Source: Victivallales bacterium (GTDB lineage Bacteria > Verrucomicrobiota > Lentisphaeria > Oligosphaerales > Oligosphaeraceae). Taken from it: a stretch of DNA of 50,620 bases. The stretch lies in assembly GCA_017548425.1 (NCBI GenBank), contig JAFZAB010000114.1, positions 1-50,620 of the forward strand, read 5' to 3'. This document shows positions 24,976 through 33,418 of the stretch, piece after piece. Under the pieces are notes generated by a model. The model saw nothing but the letters and a program-made list of their open reading frames with translations, did no database searches and was not told the origin of the DNA. Each line of letters starts with the position of its first letter. Position 1 is the stretch's first letter. The translations under genes and the position numbers were made by a program.

Positions 24976-27093
24976 CTAGATGAATTCTCGTAGCGTCTCC
25001 AGCAGCACGGCGGATTTGACTGGTTTCGCAATATGCGCGTCCATTCCAGAGGCCAACGACTTCTGCTTGTCCTCTTCCAGAGCGTTCGCGGAAAGCGCGA
25101 TGATGACGATCGGGTGGGCATCGTCCTGCAAGGAGCGGATTGTCTTGGTCGCTTCGTAGCCGTTCATGACGGGCATGTTGATGTCCATGAGGATGGCGTC
25201 GTAATAATTCATCCCATGTTTCAACACCATTTCGACGGCTTTTGCGCCGTTGTAGGCCGTATCGACCTCCATGCCGAAATCCTCCAGAATCTCGAACGCA
25301 ATCTCACGGTTCAAATCGTTGTCCTCCACAAGAAGAATCCTCTTGCCTTCCAAGGTGTCTGAGGGTTTGTTCGACGCTTCGTCCTTTTCGACTGGCGCCT
25401 CTTCCGTCTGCTGCAGACGCAACGGCAGTGTCACAACGAACGTGGAGCCTTTTCCAAGTTTACTGCTGACTTTGATGTCTCCGTTCATGAGCTTTACCAG
25501 ATGATTGGCAATCGCCAAGCCTAGCCCTACTCCCTCCTGATTGCCGACTTCCCATCGATCTTCCCGAGAAAAGCTCTCGAAGATGTTCTCTATGAACTCC
25601 TTGCTCATGCCTATGCCGGTATCCGCCACGGTGATGGAATATATGCCTACACCCTCCTGCACGGACTCCTTCTGTTCGAACTTCAGTTTAATTGTCCCGC
25701 TTTCATGGGTATATTTGACGGCGTTCGTGATCAGATTGATCACCACCTGATTAATATGCAGCGTGTCCGCATAGACATGGTGATTCCGCAAATCACCGAT
25801 TTCCACTTGGTATTCAATACCTTTGGCTTGCGCAAACGGTTGCAAGATTGACGTAATGTCATCCATGAAACGCGTTAAATCAACTGGATTCTCCGTAACT
25901 TTCACATCACCGTTTTCCAGCTGGCTTATGTAGAGAATATTGTTTAGTATCGCAAGGAGTAGATCGCTGGAACTTTTGATTTTCTGAAGGCTTTCAGCGA
26001 CTTTGTCGATGTCATGGATTTCCTTCTGTGCGATATCCGTGAAACCAATGATGGCGTTCATCGGCGTGAGCACATTATGGCTCATGTTGAAAAGAAACGC
26101 GCTTTTGGCCTTGCTGGCTCCTTCCGCCTTGTCTCGCGCCTCCCGCAGTTCATTCTGGTATTCCAGTTCCTTCTCCATTTCGCCGATGGTGATTTCATTG
26201 CGAACCTGCCGGTCGATGTTCAGAAGACCGACGACCAACTTATCCGGATCATCCTTGTCCTGCGTAAATTTGATACGGTAGTACTGAACCTGCCCGTCAA
26301 TCATGAGGCGCTCTTCGAATTTATAGACAGGATCTTTCATCAACGCTTCGGCAATGACGTCACGACCGTCCCTTACCAATAATTCCTTCCGATCTTCCTC
26401 AACGACCATTTGCTCCAGCTGCCGTTTGAAAATTGTGTAGCCAATTTTCTCCCCTTCGAAGACGTTCAAGGCTTTTTCCAAACTGGCGGACGTGCGGTAG
26501 ATGGTTAGTTCATCATTTTTCTTGTCGATGATCCCCACGAACTCAAAATCATCCGCCAGCGAAGCGATAACGGCCATGTATTCAGCACGTTGCATCTCCC
26601 CCCGCTTCACTTCGTCAATGCTATGGATGCCGATGACAAGCCCTTTGATCGTCCCATCCGCCGCATAGTCCGCCGTGAATTTCATCTGGGTATAGGAAAA
26701 GTCGTCGCCCGTCCGAATTCTAAAGTTCACAAAATAGGCCGGAGCTTTCTGCAAGTGCAACAGAACCAAGCTTTGGCTCGTCCTCTCATCGAATTTTTCA
26801 CGATCCGGTTCATACACCGCGAATTTCGAAAACAGCCTGAAACGCTCCCGTGAATTCCGTTCATTTCCCCAACCAGGAATCATGGCCGAAAGCTTGCCGG
26901 AAATACGGAAGATAGTCGTATTCTCGTAGGCGTCAGTCGTCAAATCAACATAGTTCACGCAGGCGAAATCCTCCGTCAGCCCTGCGATGACGGCTCGTTG
27001 TTTGGCCTCCTTCTCCATGCCGTTCATCCGACGGCGTTCCCTCTCATATTCATCCATCCCCCTGCGCCATTCATTGTTTTGTTCAGAATCCAT
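24976..27093 (-). CDS. Cytosolic hybrid histidine kinase with receiver domain
   Basis: The 705-residue protein has no membrane segment. Residues 34-160 and 174-300 are two related PAS-like sensory modules (AVIAGLTEDFACVNYVD and AVIASLADDFEFVGIID). A coiled coil leads into the HisKA domain with MSHNVLTPMNAI (H339). The ATPase domain has the N box (HINQVVINLITNAVKYT), G1 (VADTGIGMS) and G2 (GVGLGLAIANHL). The C-terminal receiver carries DILM-type residues: VEDND at its start, the phospho-Asp in LMDINMP, and IAKPVK. The residue after the phospho-His is N instead of the usual D/E, and the next position L instead of R. No partner regulator gene is adjacent. The start is supported only by family length. 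Confidence 0.9.
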   Translation of the reverse strand: MDSEQNNEWRRGMDEYERERRRMNGMEKEAKQRAVIAGLTEDFACVNYVDLTTDAYENTTIFRISGKLSAMIPGWGNERNSRERFRLFSKFAVYEPDREKFDERTSQSLVLLHLQKAPAYFVNFRIRTGDDFSYTQMKFTADYAADGTIKGLVIGIHSIDEVKRGEMQRAEYMAVIASLADDFEFVGIIDKKNDELTIYRTSASLEKALNVFEGEKIGYTIFKRQLEQMVVEEDRKELLVRDGRDVIAEALMKDPVYKFEERLMIDGQVQYYRIKFTQDKDDPDKLVVGLLNIDRQVRNEITIGEMEKELEYQNELREARDKAEGASKAKSAFLFNMSHNVLTPMNAIIGFTDIAQKEIHDIDKVAESLQKIKSSSDLLLAILNNILYISQLENGDVKVTENPVDLTRFMDDITSILQPFAQAKGIEYQVEIGDLRNHHVYADTLHINQVVINLITNAVKYTHESGTIKLKFEQKESVQEGVGIYSITVADTGIGMSKEFIENIFESFSREDRWEVGNQEGVGLGLAIANHLVKLMNGDIKVSSKLGKGSTFVVTLPLRLQQTEEAPVEKDEASNKPSDTLEGKRILLVEDNDLNREIAFEILEDFGMEVDTAYNGAKAVEMVLKHGMNYYDAILMDINMPVMNGYEATKTIRSLQDDAHPIVIIALSANALEEDKQKSLASGMDAHIAKPVKSAVLLETLREFI

Positions 27094-27274
27094 AACACGT
27101 TTTCAATCAGTCATCAACATCTGTTTTTCCGTCTTGTCAGACAACTGATGCCCAAAGCCAATAAACGATACAACCCAAAATTAAAAATTTGTAATATACA
27201 GGCCCTGCAACGATTTCACAATTGCGGAATTAAATTTTTTCATGGTCATCTGAAGACAAAATCCCAATAACATT

Positions 27275-28618
27275 TTATTCATTCTCAATACGTGAGATGG
27301 CATAGAGGGGCAGATTTTCCAAAGTGAATTTATATTCGGCGTTTTCCAAATTATTTTTCGTCGGAATGGTATCCGTCAAGTCACGGCGAAAGTCGATCAT
27401 GGATGCGCGGATGGCAAAAGGTATCTTGTATTTTCTACAGAATCCCATCAGGCTACGGGACTGTAAATTTGTTTCCGCCTTCACTTCCAACGGGATAACA
27501 TTCATCCCATGCTGATAGATGAAATCTACTTCATTACTCTCTGTCGCCCAATAATATGGAACAATATCTGTTTCAGCCAGCAACTGCTGATGGACATACT
27601 GTTCCGTCAAAGCCCCTTTGAACTCCGTGAAAATCCTGTTGCCTTCCAAAATGGAGCGAGGATCCAAATCGCTTTGCGCCCCAAGCAATCCTACATCCAG
27701 AAGAAACAGCTTGAATATGTTTTCCTCCACGTATGCAGCTAACGGCATACTAGGTTTGGAAACACGCTTTACACGATAAAGCAGCCCTGCGTCGCAAAGC
27801 CACTGAATCGCCTCCGCAAAGTCACTCTTCCGTGCATTCTTCTCCAGCTTCGATAAGAAGAATTTCTTATTCTCCTTCGCCAACTGCATGGGAACGGAAT
27901 TCCACACCATTCGGATGCTTGGAACAATGTTAGCAGGAGTATGCTTGCCGAAATCCCTGTCATAATCCATCAAAAGTTCTTTTTGGATGGCTCGTGCTTT
28001 GAAAAAATCACGGTTTTTCACAAAAGAAGCGACAACCGCAGGCATACCGCCAACGAAGTAATAATAACGCAGATATTCGATCAACTTTTCCTTGTAAATA
28101 CTTGCATTCTCCCAATCGCCCTGCTGAATGACCTGCACAAACGCATCCTCGCCCATTGCTTCCAAAAATTCCAGATAACTCATCGGATGAAGTGTCAACG
28201 TATCAACTTTGCCAACAGGAAAACCTGTTCCCGTCAATGACGCCACGCCAAGATAGGAACCTGCCGCCGCAACATGGTACTGCGGCGCGTCTTCACAAAA
28301 ATATTTCAGACAGGTCACGGCACGAGGCGCCTCCTGGATTTCATCCAAAATGATGAGCGTCTTCCCCGGCTTTATCGCATGCCCGCAGTGCAATTGTAAA
28401 GCCGTGATGATTCTTTCAATCGAAAAATCGTGTTCAAAGATGCGCTTCGCCGATTCGTCCTTGTCAAAATTGACATATGCAATATTCTGAAAACATGTTC
28501 TTCCAAATTCTTTCAGAAGCCATGTTTTTCCGACCTGACGCGCTCCCTGAAAAAGCAACGGCTTCCGTGAGTCAGACTCCATCCAAGACTTAAGTCGTTT
28601 TATAGAAATACGTTTCAT
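27275..28618 (-). CDS. AAA-type ATPase with C-terminal DUF4143 domain
   Basis: The 447-residue protein has Walker A GARQVGKT at residues 25-32, Walker B LIILDEIQEA near 95, and a sensor region VAAAGSYLGVA. The second half matches DUF4143, with the nuclease-like ending (VDFIYQHGMNVIPLEVKAETN..SR) that resembles a PD-(D/E)XK fold: D, then E-V-K. The family is abundant and highly variable in gut bacteria; its biological role is not established, with defence, DNA mobility or toxin-like roles proposed. Its upstream region, from 22 to about 170 bp before the start, consists of a 33-bp-period repeat array. Base composition is more AT-rich than the surrounding genes, suggesting transfer. Confidence 0.88.
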   Translation of the reverse strand: MKRISIKRLKSWMESDSRKPLLFQGARQVGKTWLLKEFGRTCFQNIAYVNFDKDESAKRIFEHDFSIERIITALQLHCGHAIKPGKTLIILDEIQEAPRAVTCLKYFCEDAPQYHVAAAGSYLGVASLTGTGFPVGKVDTLTLHPMSYLEFLEAMGEDAFVQVIQQGDWENASIYKEKLIEYLRYYYFVGGMPAVVASFVKNRDFFKARAIQKELLMDYDRDFGKHTPANIVPSIRMVWNSVPMQLAKENKKFFLSKLEKNARKSDFAEAIQWLCDAGLLYRVKRVSKPSMPLAAYVEENIFKLFLLDVGLLGAQSDLDPRSILEGNRIFTEFKGALTEQYVHQQLLAETDIVPYYWATESNEVDFIYQHGMNVIPLEVKAETNLQSRSLMGFCRKYKIPFAIRASMIDFRRDLTDTIPTKNNLENAEYKFTLENLPLYAISRIENE

Positions 28619-28639
28619 AATGAGTTCATCATTTTTTCA

Positions 28640-28789
28640 ATACTTTTCTGGTGATATTTTCATCAATAATATACACTTTTCTGGTGATAATTCAACCAAT
28701 TTTCAACACTTTTCTGGTGATAAATTAATTGTAATCCAACACTTTTCTGGTGATAAATCTGCAAAACCTCTACACTTTTTAATTGATAA
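28640..28789. repeat. Five 18-bp repeats with an exact 33-bp period upstream of the DUF4143 ATPase
   Basis: The unit ACACTTTTCTGGTGATAA occurs identically at 28673-28690, 28706-28723 and 28739-28756. A copy with two changes is at 28640-28656/7 and a degenerate one at 28772-28789. Starts are 33 bp apart in every case, with 15-bp unrelated spacers. 33 bp is three helical turns and eleven codons. Both strands stay largely open in one frame: HFSGD every 11 residues on the plus strand, LSPEKC every 11 on the minus strand. The block lies in the 5' region of the divergent minus-strand ATPase gene. Confidence 0.9.
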
Positions 28790-29147
28790 TGTTCTTACAT
28801 TTTTTCATTATTATATTCTTTTTTGCTTTTTTAGCATCTCTGCTCACACATGATATCAATTATGGAATTGAAATTACAACGTTCCGATATACCATGTGAT
28901 TTTTTACAAGAAAAATGAATCCTCTCCCATAAGATTTTCTTCTCTCGTTCGTCTAATTAATCAGACAGCAACTTCATGGGCATGAAACAACGCCTCCCGT
29001 TGAACATCACGGCCCTAGGCCAAACAGGAATTTGATTTTCTGAAAGAACACCCTAAATTAATCATAATCAAAAATAAGCCTTTCCGGTCATGGGGCGCAC
29101 ATGTCGTTATCACCCATGTTCCACCAGAAGAGCAAGGAGAATACGCC
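28790..29147. other. AT-rich spacer without a recognisable gene
   Basis: About 360 bp between the repeat array and the next gene. No convincing reading frame, RNA gene or hairpin of note is visible. The last bases hold the AAGGAG ribosome-binding site of the following gene. Confidence 0.5.
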
Positions 29148-30296
29148 ATGCAGATCTTCATAAACAAATACCTTCTCCCCGTATGCTTTGCTTTCTTGGG
29201 TCCTGCACTGCTTGTCAGCGTTCTGCCATTTGCCTCCTTCATTCAGTTTAACGCGTCGCCTGCCAATAAGATGAACGGCGATGTATCGGACTACTATATT
29301 TCCCATGGTTTCGATTTCGCTAACGGCGATATTGTCACAGAGAAAAAATGGAAAAACGGAACGGTCGAATGGGTTCGCAGAAGCAAATCGGAATTCACAA
29401 AAACCTATGAAAAATACGGACTTGGCCGTGATGTCCCGTTGGTTCGGTTCTGTGCAACCGAAGGTTTCATCGCCAACTATTTCATCAAATACAGACGCGA
29501 ATATCCGCGGTCCCGTCGGCTTGACTGGAAACCATGGCGATGGCAATGGTACTTTTTCAAGGATATACCAACTATATGTGGTGACGGCGACATCCCCTTA
29601 AGGCGCTTTTTATACGTGGCTGAAAGGGACAATCTCCCCGCTGAGAAAGTCCGACACGTCTATGATGGTTGTATCGAACGCTTGGATAATGTTTATGGAA
29701 AAGATGGAATGAGTGACTATGTCAATCAGCAAATCGATGAATTGGAATTCAGCAAACTCAAACCATATTTTTTACAACTTATTACAACCGGTAATGAAAG
29801 AACGCTCGAATCAATTGGCTTAGATCGTGTAGAACGGATTATCAAAAACTATCGGGACCAAGTCCCACAGGAGTTTTCGGATGCTTTCCTTGAACTTCTT
29901 TCCAGCAAAGGATTTGGGAGTATAATCTATCATGAATATCTGCGCAATCCCAAACGAAAAATCGCCCTTTATCTTATTTTATCAAACACGTGTCACGTCA
30001 GCTCGAAAGGTAATTTCTATTATCTTTATCTCTTTGATAATCTGAACAAATTGGGCAAGCTGGAATTGTTCATCAGGCAAGTTTATCCTGAAACATGGGC
30101 CTTTCCTCCCTTGCCCACGCCTCAGGAAAAGAAAAAAGACAAGAACGGAAGAGTTATCAGTTGGTTTGGAAGCATTTATTATACAGATTCCTACGAAGGT
30201 TTTCCCGAACGCCAAAAGCTTCTGAACATTTCGGCCAATATCGCAACCTGCCGAAAATACTGGCAGGAGGAAGTGAAAAAGAAGGAAGCGCAATAA
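29148..30296 (+). CDS. Hypothetical exported or membrane-anchored protein
   Basis: I do not recognise this 382-residue protein. The N-terminus carries one hydrophobic stretch (about residues 8-32, YLLPVCFAFLGPALLVSVLPFASFI), either an uncleaved anchor or a signal peptide. The rest is soluble, rich in aromatic and basic residues (RRLDWKPWRWQWYFFKD) and mostly helical, with no known catalytic motif. The C-terminus is very basic (WQEEVKKKEAQ). A good CAAGGAG Shine-Dalgarno fixes the start. It may be monocistronic, with a terminator-like hairpin at 30310-30350. The AT-rich codon use differs from the core genes. Confidence 0.6.
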   Translation: MQIFINKYLLPVCFAFLGPALLVSVLPFASFIQFNASPANKMNGDVSDYYISHGFDFANGDIVTEKKWKNGTVEWVRRSKSEFTKTYEKYGLGRDVPLVRFCATEGFIANYFIKYRREYPRSRRLDWKPWRWQWYFFKDIPTICGDGDIPLRRFLYVAERDNLPAEKVRHVYDGCIERLDNVYGKDGMSDYVNQQIDELEFSKLKPYFLQLITTGNERTLESIGLDRVERIIKNYRDQVPQEFSDAFLELLSSKGFGSIIYHEYLRNPKRKIALYLILSNTCHVSSKGNFYYLYLFDNLNKLGKLELFIRQVYPETWAFPPLPTPQEKKKDKNGRVISWFGSIYYTDSYEGFPERQKLLNISANIATCRKYWQEEVKKKEAQ

Positions 30297-30309
30297 AACT
30301 CGCATAAGA

Positions 30310-30350
30310 AACAATGACACAAGCATCAAATATTCATTGTTTTATTTTCG
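30310..30350 (+). terminator. Probable terminator after the hypothetical exported protein gene
   Basis: AACAATGA (30310-30317) pairs with TCATTGTT (30334-30341), followed by TTATTTTCGTTTT. Confidence 0.5.
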
Positions 30351-30413
30351 TTTTGAAGAAGAATCATTACTTTTGAGATAAGAAACAATGTTTTAACATT
30401 GAAAAACAGATCC

Positions 30414-30824
30414 ATGAAGCTTACATTAGACGACAAAAAAATACAATCAGACATCGCGTCACGGCTCAAACTGGGGCTTCCGCTGGCTGGCTTGCTGACC
30501 ATGCTGACGGTCGGTTGCGATAAAATCCCCGGCTTCCACACGATGGGCAAAACCCCTTCTCGCCACCATCAAGTCATGGGCGATGTTCCGAACATCGTTC
30601 CCGAAGAAGAAGAAACTCCGAAAGTGGACAATCGCGACAATGAAACAACGCCCAAGCCGTCTGACAAGGATGCCGAAACGCCGCCCCTGGCCGGCAAGCC
30701 GTTGCCGCCAAAAGAGGACAACAACGACAAAGAAATGAAAAAAGACGCTAAAACGCCGCCGCCTCTGATGGGAGTACCGTTGCCGCCGAAAACAGACATG
30801 GACAAACCAACCGACGATAAATGA
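30414..30824 (+). CDS. Putative lipoprotein paired with a radical SAM enzyme, repeated MG-x-x-P motif
   Basis: The 136-residue protein has a long polar N-region (MKLTLDDKKIQSDIASRLK), a hydrophobic segment and a lipobox TVGC with C35. The mature part is low-complexity, rich in P, D, E and K, and carries four related motifs: TMGKTP (43-48), VMGDVP (54-59), LAGKPLPP (92-99) and LMGVPLPP (118-125). It ends 12 bp before a radical SAM gene. This layout resembles the lipoprotein/radical-SAM pairs described in Bacteroidetes (TIGR04133/TIGR04134, from memory), where the lipoprotein is the presumed target of the enzyme. The repeated motif would then be the modified site. Function is inference. An in-frame TTG at 30399 is a less likely start. 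Confidence 0.65.
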   Translation: MKLTLDDKKIQSDIASRLKLGLPLAGLLTMLTVGCDKIPGFHTMGKTPSRHHQVMGDVPNIVPEEEETPKVDNRDNETTPKPSDKDAETPPLAGKPLPPKEDNNDKEMKKDAKTPPPLMGVPLPPKTDMDKPTDDK

Positions 30825-30836
30825 ACAGGCCGTTCC

Positions 30837-31667
30837 ATGAGGGATTTGCCAAAAAAACTCATTCTTGAAGTGACGGCGCGCTGCAATTTCCAATGCCCGT
30901 TCTGCTACTGCGTTTGGCATGAACACCCCGAACTGGCGGGCGACGACCTTCCGACGGATGAATGGCAGACCATCATTGAGGAATGCATCTCTCGTGGCGT
31001 CAACGACTTCCTGTTTACCGGCGGCGAAGCCACGTTGCGAAAAGACATTTGGCAACTGTTGGCCTTTACACGGGAAAAACTGCCGAAAGGCCCAATCGCG
31101 TTGTTCACCAACGCCGCCAGTTTGACCGAAAAGAACATTGTCTTCTGCCGTGAGCATACGATCTCGCTAGCCACAAGTATTCAAGGCTTAAAGACATACG
31201 CTATTCAGACTGGCACACGGCGTTCCTATGCAAAACTGCTGACTTGCATGGCGCGAGCTGCCGAACTGCAATGTCCGTTCGATGTCAGCATAACGGTCAC
31301 CCAAATCAACAAAAACGAAATCGCGGACATCTTCGCGGCCGCCGTACTGTCCCATGCCAGAAGCATTCAGATGGGGCCCATGATGCTGGAGGGACGCGCA
31401 CGAAATCTGCAAGACTGGGCCCTGTCGTGGGACGAATGGGAGGCCATCAAGGAGACGATTCGCCATCTGCCCAACGGTGGCGTCCCGTATGGATTTGCGG
31501 ATGAAATGCTTTGCGATTGCCGTCAGCAACCACGCCATTATCTTGAAAAATATGGCGAAAAGAACCACAATCCCTGCCCAGCCGGAAAGTCATTCGGCGT
31601 CATCGACCCGACGGGCAAATTCCGTAAATGCCTGCATACCATTGAAAATCATGAATGGCGGATGTGA
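30837..31667 (+). CDS. Radical SAM enzyme with short SPASM-like C-terminus
   Basis: The 276-residue enzyme binds a [4Fe-4S] cluster through C16, C20 and C23 (ARCNFQCPFCYC) and should cleave S-adenosylmethionine to a radical. FLFTGGEATLRKD is the GGE motif; LFTNAASL and SITVTQINKNE are further family segments. The C-terminus has CDC, NPCPAGKSFGVIDPTGKFRKC and ends shortly after, a shortened SPASM/Twitch-type region with fewer cysteines than full SPASM domains. Such enzymes modify peptides or proteins. The gene starts 12 bp behind the lipoprotein gene and precedes a pilin-like membrane protein, so the lipoprotein is the likely substrate. No frameshift is evident, although the end is abrupt. Confidence 0.85.
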   Translation: MRDLPKKLILEVTARCNFQCPFCYCVWHEHPELAGDDLPTDEWQTIIEECISRGVNDFLFTGGEATLRKDIWQLLAFTREKLPKGPIALFTNAASLTEKNIVFCREHTISLATSIQGLKTYAIQTGTRRSYAKLLTCMARAAELQCPFDVSITVTQINKNEIADIFAAAVLSHARSIQMGPMMLEGRARNLQDWALSWDEWEAIKETIRHLPNGGVPYGFADEMLCDCRQQPRHYLEKYGEKNHNPCPAGKSFGVIDPTGKFRKCLHTIENHEWRM

Positions 31668-31719
31668 AGCATTGGTCATAATATATTCTTACAATCGTTG
31701 ATTGTTTCACCACAATGCC

Positions 31720-32397
31720 ATGAACCATTTTTCTCCAACTCTGGGACTATTGAATCTGCTGCTGATTCTCACGATAATCATTGTACCAGCCGCGCTTTTG
31801 TACGATGAACATCGCGAGCAAATCAAACGAACGGTCGATGACCTCAAGACGAAAAAACGCTTCATCCAATTTGTCTGGTTTTCAGCGAGATTCTGCCAAG
31901 TCTTCGCGGTCATTTTCATTGTGTTATTCGTTCTTTTCTCAGCAGGAGGACTCGTTTCCGCATTTCAGTACGCACATGATGCGGCGACCCGTACAACATG
32001 CCAAACCAATATCCATTACCTTCAGACCGCCATCCGCAACTATATGCAGGAGCACGACAACCATCTGCCGCCGCAATCCAACTGGAAAAGCGAACTGATG
32101 CCCTACATCCAGTTCTTTGAAAAGGAAAAAGTCTTTCTCTGTCCAGAGGAAAAGAAAGGTGTCGAATCCTATATCTATCTTGGCGACAAAGACATCAAGA
32201 TTCCAGATGACATGCCGTTAAAGGAGATTCCCGTCATCCTTGAAACAAAATGCCGTCACCGTAAAAACGCTTATGCCGGATATCTTGACAGCAATCTTGA
32301 ATACATTGGTGGTGAAGAGAACCGCGAAAACACCATGGCGTTATTCATGAAAAAACTAAGTCATTTGAAGGAAACGGAACAACAACAACGCCCATAA
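31720..32397 (+). CDS. Membrane protein with pseudopilin-like outer domain
   Basis: The 225-residue protein has two hydrophobic segments, about residues 7-28 and 60-85. Directly after the second comes TTCQTNIHYLQTAIRNYMQEHDNHLPP, which aligns with the post-helix segment of pseudopilins such as the one at 10564 ([20 protein letters not shown]). Near the C-terminus H-RKNAYAGYL-DSNLEYI fits the H-X9-D[G/S] motif. The prepilin peptidase site (G/C-F-TLIE) is absent and an extra helix and cytoplasmic loop precede the pilin-like helix. It follows the radical SAM gene by 52 bp and may belong to the same unit. The in-frame TTG at 31702 is a less likely start than ATG 31720. Function unknown. Confidence 0.65.
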   Translation: MNHFSPTLGLLNLLLILTIIIVPAALLYDEHREQIKRTVDDLKTKKRFIQFVWFSARFCQVFAVIFIVLFVLFSAGGLVSAFQYAHDAATRTTCQTNIHYLQTAIRNYMQEHDNHLPPQSNWKSELMPYIQFFEKEKVFLCPEEKKGVESYIYLGDKDIKIPDDMPLKEIPVILETKCRHRKNAYAGYLDSNLEYIGGEENRENTMALFMKKLSHLKETEQQQRP

Positions 32398-32413
32398 AAA
32401 AACACATTTCTCC

Positions 32414-32441
32414 TTGCAAAGACAATTTTTCGCCCTATTAT
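32414..32441 (+). promoter_or_regulatory. Predicted promoter of the GH43-like gene
   Basis: TTGCAA (32414-32419), 16-bp spacer, TATTAT (32436-32441), 84 bp before the start codon at 32526. Confidence 0.5.
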
Positions 32442-32525
32442 AGTTTTTATTCCACAAATAAATGATGGAGAATGGCTAAAGCGCATCACCATCCGTTTCC
32501 GCCCTGATATCTTGGAGTCATCATC

Positions 32526-33413
32526 ATGGATCGAACCATTTGGCATCATATCCGCCATTTCAAAAGCAACATCGGCGAAACGACGCCGTTTTCATTTAAC
32601 GGGCGTGACGTCTGCCTCTTCAACGTCTCCGCCATCAATGGCGCACAACCGGCAGGCAGGCCTGACCACGCTGTCATCGTCGAAAAAGAAACCAATCGTG
32701 AACTGGCCCATATTCTGGACGGACATTACTTCATCTACGCCTATGTCGCCAACGGCAAATGCTTCTGCTATGGCTCCAAGGTCGGATACAACGGAACATG
32801 GGCGGCGGACACCATCGACATGACTGTCTCCAACGATCTCATCCATTGGAGCGAACCCACGCCGATATTCCATTATCCGCATGGACATCTCTTCAACACG
32901 GCGATTGCCTTCGACGGCAAACGGTATGTCATGCTGTTCGAGACAAACGACAAACGCTTCATTCCCTTTACGTTCCGATTTCTAGAATCCACCGATCTCG
33001 TCCATTGGACGCTCCTTGAAAAACCGATTTACGGCGACAAGAAATACGTCGGCGGCCCATCGCTTTATTACTTTCCGGAAGACGGCTATTTCTACGTGAC
33101 ATACGTCAATCAATTCAAGAACGAGGAGACTCGCGCATGGAACTACGATACCTGCATCGCACGTTCCAAAAATCTCATCGACTGGGAGGAAGGCTCGCGG
33201 CCGATTCTCTTCCCCGACTATAACCATCGTCCCTTCCCGCGAAAACATCCTGATGTCTATGAAATCAACGCTTCCGACGCGGAATTCATTGAAAAGGACG
33301 GCAAAGTGACCGTCTTCTACTGCGGCGGCAACCAGCAGGGCATCGCGGACAACGCATGCGCCGAATACGACGCCCCCCTGCTTCAGCTATTCCATCTGTT
33401 CTTCAAGAGGTGA
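32526..33413 (+). CDS. GH43/GH32-like five-bladed propeller glycosidase family protein
   Basis: The 295-residue protein has the repeats of five-bladed propeller glycosidases: SNDLIHWSEPTPIF, ESTDLVHWTLLEKPIY, and SKNLIDWEEGSRPI, each with the D-L-x-x-W blade motif, plus FNTAIAFDGKRYVMLFE and GGPSLYYFPEDGYFYVTYV. These fit GH43/GH32/GH130-type folds. The carboxylate triad cannot be assigned with certainty by eye. There is no signal peptide, so it should act in the cytoplasm on imported oligosaccharides. A TTGGAG Shine-Dalgarno precedes the ATG. It is followed by a DUF1667-like fragment (5 bp) and an MFS transporter, a plausible import-and-hydrolysis unit. Confidence 0.75.
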   Translation: MDRTIWHHIRHFKSNIGETTPFSFNGRDVCLFNVSAINGAQPAGRPDHAVIVEKETNRELAHILDGHYFIYAYVANGKCFCYGSKVGYNGTWAADTIDMTVSNDLIHWSEPTPIFHYPHGHLFNTAIAFDGKRYVMLFETNDKRFIPFTFRFLESTDLVHWTLLEKPIYGDKKYVGGPSLYYFPEDGYFYVTYVNQFKNEETRAWNYDTCIARSKNLIDWEEGSRPILFPDYNHRPFPRKHPDVYEINASDAEFIEKDGKVTVFYCGGNQQGIADNACAEYDAPLLQLFHLFFKR

Positions 33414-33418
33414 TTATT

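Noticed and set aside
28640..28789. The evenly spaced repeats as a CRISPR array
   Set aside because: Units are only 18 bp and spacers 15 bp, below CRISPR sizes; no cas gene is nearby and the array abuts an ATPase start.
28620..28853. A 77-codon protein with HFSGD repeats on the plus strand
   Set aside because: No ribosome-binding site; the frame is open because the 33-bp repeat is a multiple of three. Kept as a repeat feature and a finding instead.
31600..31701. Frameshift at the end of the radical SAM gene hiding a GGC-containing SPASM tail
   Set aside because: Another frame reads NGGC near the stop, but the rest of that frame does not match SPASM sequence; probably chance.
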